7,728 nucleotides of DNA. Source: Candidatus Dormiibacterota bacterium. GTDB taxonomy: Bacteria; Chloroflexota; Dormibacteria; UBA8260; Bog-877. The position numbers and the translations under genes are program-made. Under the pieces are notes generated by a model. That model worked only from the letters and a program-made list of their open reading frames with translations, was not told where the DNA came from and did no database searches. The stretch spans positions 1 to 7,728 of the forward strand of contig PLTL01000293.1 in NCBI GenBank assembly GCA_003164475.1. Reading direction: 5' to 3'. Each line of letters starts with the position of its first letter. Within the stretch, counting starts at the first letter, position 1. Below, one piece after another: positions 1-4,465 of the stretch.

Positions 1-242
1 TCACGGTTCTCCCGCTCCAGCTCCCTGATCCGCTCCCGCTCCGCAGTAGTCACCCAGCTCCGCACCCCACCGTCCACCTGGGCCAGCCACACCCACCTAC
101 GCAGCGTCTCTCGGGTCATCCCCAACTTGGCTGAGATCGACCCCAGCGCCGCCCACTCCGACGGGTACTCACCCCCATGCTCCAGCAGCATCCGTACCGC
201 TCGCTCCCGCAGCTCCTGCGGGTACCTGGTCGGGCTATCCAT
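1..242 (-). CDS. IS3-family transposase OrfA, N-terminal part (partial)
   Basis: OrfA is the small DNA-binding protein of IS3 elements. It supplies the helix-turn-helix that recognises the IS ends and is normally fused to the DDE protein OrfB by a programmed -1 frameshift. The visible 80 residues open with MDSPTRYPQELRERAVRM, the standard start of this family. A Tn3/IS3-type helix-turn-helix follows at about residues 34-52 (SISAKLGMTRETLRRWV). The end of the fragment, RERIRELEREN, is the beginning of the leucine-zipper segment. The start at 242 is supported by a purine-rich GGAGAG just upstream and by its position about 50 bases from the terminal repeat. The reading frame is clean over the visible part, so the copy may be intact. 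The frameshift region and OrfB are outside the window. Confidence 0.88.
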   Translation of the reverse strand, partial: MDSPTRYPQELRERAVRMLLEHGGEYPSEWAALGSISAKLGMTRETLRRWVWLAQVDGGVRSWVTTAERERIRELERENR

Positions 243-292
243 CTCTCCATCCCCTCAACGAATGGAGTCTCCAGGTTTCCCGGAGCGGTTCA
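1..292 (-). mobile_element. IS3-family insertion sequence, one terminal end (runs off left edge)
   Basis: On the minus strand the segment begins at about 292 with TGAACCGCTCCGGGAAACC. This is the TG-starting, CCGG-containing type of terminus seen in IS3-family elements of high-GC bacteria. The OrfA start codon follows about 50 bases inside. The gene points away from this end, as expected for the left inverted repeat. The other end and OrfB lie beyond the window, so I cannot check the partner repeat or the target duplication, and the exact outer base (around 292) is inferred from the TG rule. Confidence 0.7.
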
Positions 293-488
293 CTTTGGTC
301 GGCGTCCCCTGCCGCGGAACAAGGGTGTGGGCGAGAACGGCGGATGCTTTGGGCCGGAGATGTGAGTGCGCAACATCCGCTGCGGCAAGGAGCACGGCTC
401 CGTGGCGCAAGTGGGGTCTCGCTGCCCCCGCCACCCCTAGGATCGCGCGTCCTGCCTTCCCGGAGGCCGCTGAGTACGGCCAAGTTCA

Positions 489-722
489 TTGAGGGACTCC
501 CGAGCCCGGTGCGCGGATGACTGGGGCTGCAGATCCACGGTGGACTGCTCGGTCAGGAAGATGCTGTTGGCAGATGTCCCTTTCGTGATCTGCCAACACA
601 CAGAGCGGACGGCGCGCAGCCGTGCGGTGCGGGAGTGGCTGGCCCGGCCGCCCATCGATCGATACGCTTCCATAGAGTCTGACGTTGGGCGTGATCCATG
701 CGATCCAACGCGCAGGGGCTGA
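489..722 (+). pseudogene. Possible LysR-type regulator C-terminal remnant
   Basis: The plus-strand frame 489-722 reads DVPFVICQHTERTARSRAV followed by REWLA at about 573-644. LysR-type regulators usually end in a segment of the form hydrophobic-W-L-V-x-H-x-x-L-R-x-(S/T)-A-R-x-R-A-V-x-x-(F/W)-L-A. The conserved His, the ARxRAV core and the closing WLA all line up, with one residue apparently missing between H and R. No DNA-binding helix-turn-helix or effector-domain sequence is visible upstream in any frame, and the frame is closed by a stop at 471-473. If real, this is the last part of a regulator gene, possibly destroyed when the IS3 element arrived. The stretch is short and chance resemblance is possible. 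The true boundaries are not known. Confidence 0.28.
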
Positions 723-868
723 CAGCGCGGGGTCCCGGTAGCTCGCCACGCCGCGACATGCTGCGTATCCAACACTGGTCGCCAGGGTCGCGATTGCCGC
801 GGCGCCCTCGGTACCTGACGTCCTCTCACCGTGTGTGAATGCGCCCTCAACGGCGGTTCTGCGCCACG

Positions 869-898
869 TTGACATGGAGGGCCGTGCGATGATATCCT
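869..898 (+). promoter_or_regulatory. Weak sigma-70-like promoter candidate upstream of the SDR gene
   Basis: A perfect TTGACA occurs at 869-874. A TATCCT (four of six matches to TATAAT) follows at 893-898 with 18-base spacing. It would leave a leader of about 125 bases before the SDR start at 1031. Such matches arise by chance, and the -10 is poor, so this is only a candidate. Confidence 0.2.
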
Positions 899-1030
899 CA
901 ACTTTGGCTGTGTCCTGCGCGGGCGGCCTGGGCCGGTTTGGTACCGTCCAGCTTTGGCCCAAGTTGAGCGTGCAAGGATAGTTGGAACATTCGTTGCTGA
1001 TGTGCGTGTTGGAGTTGTCAGGAGACCAAG

Positions 1031-1783
1031 ATGATTGACGTCAGGGGCCAAGTGGCCTTTCTCACCGGGGCCGCTGAAGGGTTGGGCCACGAGGTGGCCA
1101 AGGAGCTAGCCAGGGTGGGTATGCGACTCGCCCTCTTTGACGTCCAAGGCGCCAAGTTGGCGAAGCTTGCGGACGAGCTCACGTCCCAGGGGACAGAGGT
1201 CCTGCCACTGGTCGTTGATCTGGCGGAGGCGGGGCCGACCCAGGACGCCGTCGATCGGGCGCTCGCCCACTATGGCACCCCTCGCGCGCTGATCCACAAC
1301 GCGGCGCTACTTCGCGAGACCTTGTTTGCCGACGTCACGTTCCAGAACTGGCGCCGAGAAGTCGACATCATCCTGCAGGCGGCGTTCATCCTGTCCAAGG
1401 CCGTATGGCCTGGGATGGTTGAGAAGCACAGCGGGAGCATCGTGTTCGTATCATCGGGCTCTGCCCTCTCCGGCTTCATCAAGGAGCCCGCCTACACCCC
1501 CGGCAAGCACGGGCAGGAGGGCCTGATGAAGGTTCTGGCGCTGGCCGGCCAGGAGTCCAATATCGCGGTCAACACCACGACCACCGGAGCGCCGATCGAT
1601 ACACCGATGTCAGCCTCGCATTACACCGCGGAGATGCGAATCGGCATGGTGCATCCTTCCAGGCTTGCGCCCGCGTTCGCTTTCCTTGCTGGGATCGATG
1701 CGACGTTCGCCACCGGTCAGCGGTTCAACGCCTTTCAGCTCTCGGAGGCAATGCAGGTGGCTCGCCAGACGCCGGTCGTCTAG
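1031..1783 (+). CDS. Short-chain dehydrogenase/reductase (SDR) family protein
   Basis: A 250-residue classical-size SDR, expected to be a soluble NAD(P)-dependent oxidoreductase; the substrate cannot be read from sequence. Visible landmarks are the Rossmann glycine motif TGAAEGLG (residues 12-19), an acidic residue after strand 2 (LALFD, D37) that favours NAD over NADP, D63 in VVDL, HNAA at 89-92 in place of NNAG, and the active-site set S142, Y155 and K159 (YTPGK). Several family features are altered. The catalytic Asn of helix 4 (usual vNl.g.f) aligns with Ile114. The usual PG after VN is TTGAP. The C-terminus is TGQRFNAFQLSEA instead of the common TGQ...vDGG. The protein may be a divergent enzyme or have weakened activity. 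The start at 1031 has GGAG at 1021-1024, six bases upstream. It appears to be a single-gene unit, with an IS1634 relic downstream. Confidence 0.85.
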   Translation: MIDVRGQVAFLTGAAEGLGHEVAKELARVGMRLALFDVQGAKLAKLADELTSQGTEVLPLVVDLAEAGPTQDAVDRALAHYGTPRALIHNAALLRETLFADVTFQNWRREVDIILQAAFILSKAVWPGMVEKHSGSIVFVSSGSALSGFIKEPAYTPGKHGQEGLMKVLALAGQESNIAVNTTTTGAPIDTPMSASHYTAEMRIGMVHPSRLAPAFAFLAGIDATFATGQRFNAFQLSEAMQVARQTPVV

Positions 1784-1980
1784 CGGGACCTTCAGAGGTT
1801 GAGGGTGCGAGGCGCCTGTCCAGAGGGCGCTGAGGGTCGCTGGGGAAGTCGGTAGAGCTGGTTGGGGGTGACGATCAGGCGTCGTCCCCAATATGCCATC
1901 GGGTTCTGCAGGTGTAGGGAGCTCGGTAGCAGTACCAGCTGTTGCTACCGCATGGGGTTAGGTGCTATGGGCGTGCCTAA
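1784..1980. other. Intergenic gap between SDR and IS1634 relic
   Basis: This short gap holds a weak GC hairpin at 1812-1830 (GCGCC/GGCGC, nine-base loop, no T tract) that might serve as a poor terminator for the SDR gene. It also holds the perfect inverted repeat at 1924-1950. The left end of the IS1634-type element must lie somewhere before 1981, but I could not find a matching inverted repeat after 3665. A minus-strand 35-codon frame at 1792-1899 has no ribosome-binding site and is not called. Confidence 0.4.
1924..1950. repeat. Perfect 8-bp inverted repeat (hairpin)
   Basis: CGGTAGCA at 1924-1931 is the exact reverse complement of TGCTACCG at 1943-1950, separated by 11 bases. It sits 30 bases before the start of the IS1634-type transposase relic. 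It could be a subterminal site of that element, an operator, or the remains of a terminator (no T tract follows). The symmetry is directly visible; the role is unknown. Confidence 0.55.
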
Positions 1981-3665
1981 TTGAGCTACCGCCTCGTGAG
2001 CAAGCTCATCCGCGGCCACGCCTGCTACTACGCGGTCCGCTCGGCCCGCGTGAATGGCAAGCCCCGCAATGTCGACCAGGTCTACCTGGGCAAGGTCGAT
2101 GACCTGGTGGCTCTGCGGCAGGGCGCACTTACCCCGACCACGGTGAGGACTCGCCGCTTCGGGGCCGTGGCGGCTCTCTGGCAGCTGGCGGGGGATCTGG
2201 ATCTCGTGGCCACCATCGGCCGCCACTGTCCGCAACCGAGGAGTCACGCGCGCTCAGTGGGGACCTACCTGGTCCTGGCCGCCATCAACCGAGTGCTGTC
2301 GCCACGGTCCAGGCGGGGCTTCGCTGAGTGGTACGAGACAACGGCCGGCGCCGGATCTGCGGGATATCCCCCGACGAGCTGAGTAGCCAGGACTTCTGGC
2401 AGGCGATGGACCGGGTACCGGAGGCTGCCCCGGGAGCAATCATGGGTGAGGTGGCGCAGGAGGCACTGGCCCAACTGCCCTGGGGCGATGAGGTGATGGC
2501 CTTCGCCTGCACCAACTTCTTCACCTGGATCGACAGCGGCAACAGCCGGCCCGAGATGCCGCGTCGAGGTCGCAACAAGGCTCATCGCTACCACCTGCGC
2601 CAGGTAGGGCTGGCTTTGGCCACCACGGTTCACAGTGAGATGCCGCTCTTCCACCACGTGCACGCGGGCAACAGTCCAGATGTAATCCTGTTCTGAGAGG
2701 TCTGGCCGAGGTTGGAGGAACGCCTTAGGCAGCTCGGGCTGGGCGCCGCGACAGCGGTCGACGACACCGGCAAGGTGCCCGTGGTCAACCGGCGCCAAGT
2801 GGGCAAGAGCGGCATCAGCTATGTGTCCTCGGTGCCGCCGAGCCAGCACCCGGAGTTGTTGGCGGTGCCGCTGGCAAGCTTTCAACCGGCAGGGCATCCG
2901 CGTCTCAGCGGGATCCACTACAGCGCCGATCAGCAGATGATCCTGCGCCGGCAGCGGCTGGTGGTACAAACCCATAGCCCCACCCTGGCCAGTGGCCAGC
3001 TGGCCGGTCTGCGCCAGCACCTGGCCAAGGCCCAGGCAGCACTATCTGAGCTCCAGGCGAGGCTGCAGCGGGCCAGTCGCCGCAAGCCCTCGGATCCCGA
3101 GACCCTCCACCACGAGATCGATGGCATCCTCTCCGGCCCACATCTGCGGCAGGTGGTGACGACCAAACTCGAGGCCGATGCCCATGAACGGCAGCAACTC
3201 CAGTTCGCAGTCGACGAGGAGCGGGTGACGCACCTGGTCGACCATCTCTTCGGGCGCCGGCTGTGGATCACCAACCATTTGGACTGGGAGCCGGCGCGGG
3301 TCATCCTGGCTGCCCGAGGTCAGAGTGAGGCTGAGGAGGCCTTCCGCCAGCTTCATGCCGAGCGGGCTGTGGCCTGGTCGCCGATGTGGCCCTGGTCCGA
3401 CCAGAAGATCCAGGTGCACGGTCTCTACCGTGTCCTGGGCGTGATGCTGGTCTGCCTGCTCCAGCACCGCGCCGCTGCCGTCGGCGACACCAGGGAGCCG
3501 CGGGCGCTGATCGCCGACCCGGACGAGGTCACCGAGTCTCTCCTGACCTAGCCTCGAGCGGGCGGAGGTCGAGGCCGTGCCCGGACTGCGGCGGTCATCA
3601 GCGAGACTACCGTTCGCCAGCAGGGCCTCCTCGAGGCCACCCGGGCTCTAGCCATCGGTCCGTAG
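1981..3665 (+). pseudogene. IS1634-family (IS4 superfamily) transposase, degraded
   Basis: A DDE transposase that is broken in several places. The N-terminal part (TTG at 1981, SYRLVSKLIRGHACYYAVRS) is in one frame to about 2346. A frameshift between about 2346 and 2358 moves the match to the next frame (GISPDELSSQDFW). An in-frame TGA interrupts it at 2694-2696 and a TAG at 3549-3551. Family-like sequence (ISETTVRQQGLLEATRALA) continues to the TAG at 3663. Rejoined, it is about 560 residues, normal for the family. The motif usually read YDTTNFFT is FACTNFFT here, so the first catalytic Asp is Ala (codon 2505-2507). The second Asp (about 2763) and the catalytic Glu in EEAFRQL (about 3333-3338) survive. 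Conserved blocks such as PSQHPELLAVPL and DQKIQVH identify the family. No proper start codon or element ends were found; a stop lies directly before 1981. The copy cannot make an active transposase. Confidence 0.85.
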
Positions 3666-3678
3666 GTACGACGCCTGC

Positions 3679-3957
3679 CTACGCCTCTCCCGAGTTCAAT
3701 CCAGCCACTTCGGCCGCCTCCAACTGCGCCCCCTCCCGCCCCAGGCGCTGTACCACCTTGCGCACCGCCTCAGGCTCATTGGCGATCGTGTCGTCACTGT
3801 ACGGAGCACCCTCCGCCTCGGCCACCGCGACAGCGATGGTGGCCTTGTACAGGTCCAACCCCAACCATCTCGTCCCCTGCCTTATCGGACCGGCCTCCGT
3901 GCAGGTGGTTCCCCGCGGGATCTGCACTTGCTGCAGGCGCAACCCCCGACTTTGCAC
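3679..3957 (-). pseudogene. IS110-family transposase, N-terminal stump
   Basis: The minus-strand frame contains RWLGLDLYKATIAVAVAEAE, followed by DTIANEPEAVRKVVQRLG and EGAQLEA. This is the opening of the RuvC-like DEDD domain of IS110 transposases (usual form YVGIDVHKDTIAVAVAE...GTIPNTPEAVRKLVRRLG). The first catalytic Asp is present (D35 of the frame, in GLDL). The homology stops after about 55 residues, and a stop follows at 3681-3679. The rest of the DEDD domain and the Transposase_20 domain with the catalytic Ser are missing. The original start was probably near codon 30 (about 3870); the GTG at 3957 is only the longest frame. The break lies beside the end of the IS1634 relic, so a later insertion or deletion probably removed the remainder. 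I did not find the missing part on the far side (1784-1980). Confidence 0.75.
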
Positions 3958-4465
3958 GAGCCGGCCCTTCCATGTTGACTAGACTTACCCAGATGGTGGC
4001 TGTCCGGCCGAGCTCCTCGGACCCTGTCTTGGAGAGGGGGCGCCGATTCGACGTGGCACAGGCCCAGAACCGCTGCATTGAACGGAGCGCCCGGCATTCC
4101 GCAGACGAGCGCAGCCGCTGCCGAGCGGGGATTGGCGTGCTCAAGAAGGGGCTGCACGGCGCCGCAGGCGATCTGGCGGAGGGCGTCGGCCTGGGCCCCC
4201 GCCACCCGGTCTCGGGTTCTGGCGTGCCAAGGCCGTATCGAGTAAGTTATTAGCGGGCGGGGGATGTGGCAGCCGAGTCTAAGCAGTCGCGCGTGAGCGA
4301 GAGCAGGCAGCTGTGGTGGAGAGCGTCAGTTGCGGGGTCGTCAGGACCCAGGAATCCCCGCTCCGGCCTTGGAGGCCTCAGGGAGCTGGCTCGCGCGTGT
4401 AGGGTTGCGGGCGAGTCCGGGCTGAGCCGGCGGGCGCTCGCCACCTGGCAACTGCGGAGAGTCTC
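3958..4465. other. Region without a recognisable gene before the molybdenum hydroxylase
   Basis: About 500 bases carry open frames on both strands (for example plus 3972-4253 and minus 3882-4205), but none matches a family I recognise. The first part lies upstream of the IS110 stump on the minus strand, so it may be the non-coding left end of that element. A short AT-richer patch at 4241-4252 (AGTAAGTTATTA) stands out and could be part of a promoter. I see no good -35 for it. From about 4335 the sequence is rich in inverted repeats leading into the next gene. Confidence 0.5.
4335..4452 (+). promoter_or_regulatory. Hairpin-rich leader before the molybdenum hydroxylase
   Basis: Three consecutive foldable segments precede the ribosome-binding site of the 4466 gene. 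The first is GGGTC/GACCC (4335-4339 with 4345-4349, five-base loop). The second is GGCCT/AGGCC (4365-4369 with 4373-4377, three-base loop). The third is a compound stem: outer GTTGC/GCAAC (4404-4408 with 4448-4452), middle GGCGAG/CTCGCC (4410-4415 with 4437-4442) and inner CCGG/CCGG (4417-4420 with 4427-4430). The last stem ends three bases before the GGAGA ribosome-binding site at 4456-4460. This placement suits a cis-regulatory RNA, and Moco-responsive leaders are known before molybdoenzyme genes. Hairpins are common by chance at this GC content, and I cannot match a known riboswitch consensus. Confidence 0.3.

Larger units (their letters stand above)
293..1030. other. Region without an intact gene between IS3 end and SDR gene
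   Basis: About 740 bases hold no convincing full-length gene on either strand. Long open frames exist on the minus strand (for example about 437-1090), but their translations are rich in Arg, Pro and Ser and show no domain. They are typical GC-rich shadow frames. The only protein-like signal is a LysR-tail-like stretch near 561-644. A possible promoter lies near 869-898. The stretch looks like decayed sequence beside an IS insertion. Confidence 0.6.

Noticed and set aside
654..663. ATCGATCGAT palindrome
   Set aside because: A short self-complementary tetranucleotide repeat with no supporting context.
437..1090. 217-codon minus-strand open frame
   Set aside because: It is Arg/Pro/Ser-rich without a domain, overlaps the SDR start, and has no ribosome-binding site; typical GC-rich shadow frame.
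1812..1830. GCGCC/GGCGC hairpin after the SDR gene as a terminator
   Set aside because: Only five GC pairs with a nine-base loop and no T tract; not distinguishable from chance.
1792..1899. Minus-strand 35-codon frame with a fairly protein-like reading (YWGRRLIVTPNQLYRLP)
   Set aside because: No ribosome-binding site, no start upstream of a TAG, and no family recognised; kept only as a note.
2265..3020. 251-codon minus-strand open frame
   Set aside because: Antisense shadow of the IS1634 transposase relic; the family match is clearly on the plus strand.
3386..3982. 198-codon plus-strand open frame running past the IS1634 end
   Set aside because: Its first part is out of frame with the conserved transposase end and its last part is antisense to the IS110 stump; composition is Arg/Pro/Ser-rich.
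3972..4253. 93-codon plus-strand frame and the opposing minus frame 3882-4205
   Set aside because: Neither shows a recognisable domain or ribosome-binding site, and both overlap the presumed IS110 non-coding end.
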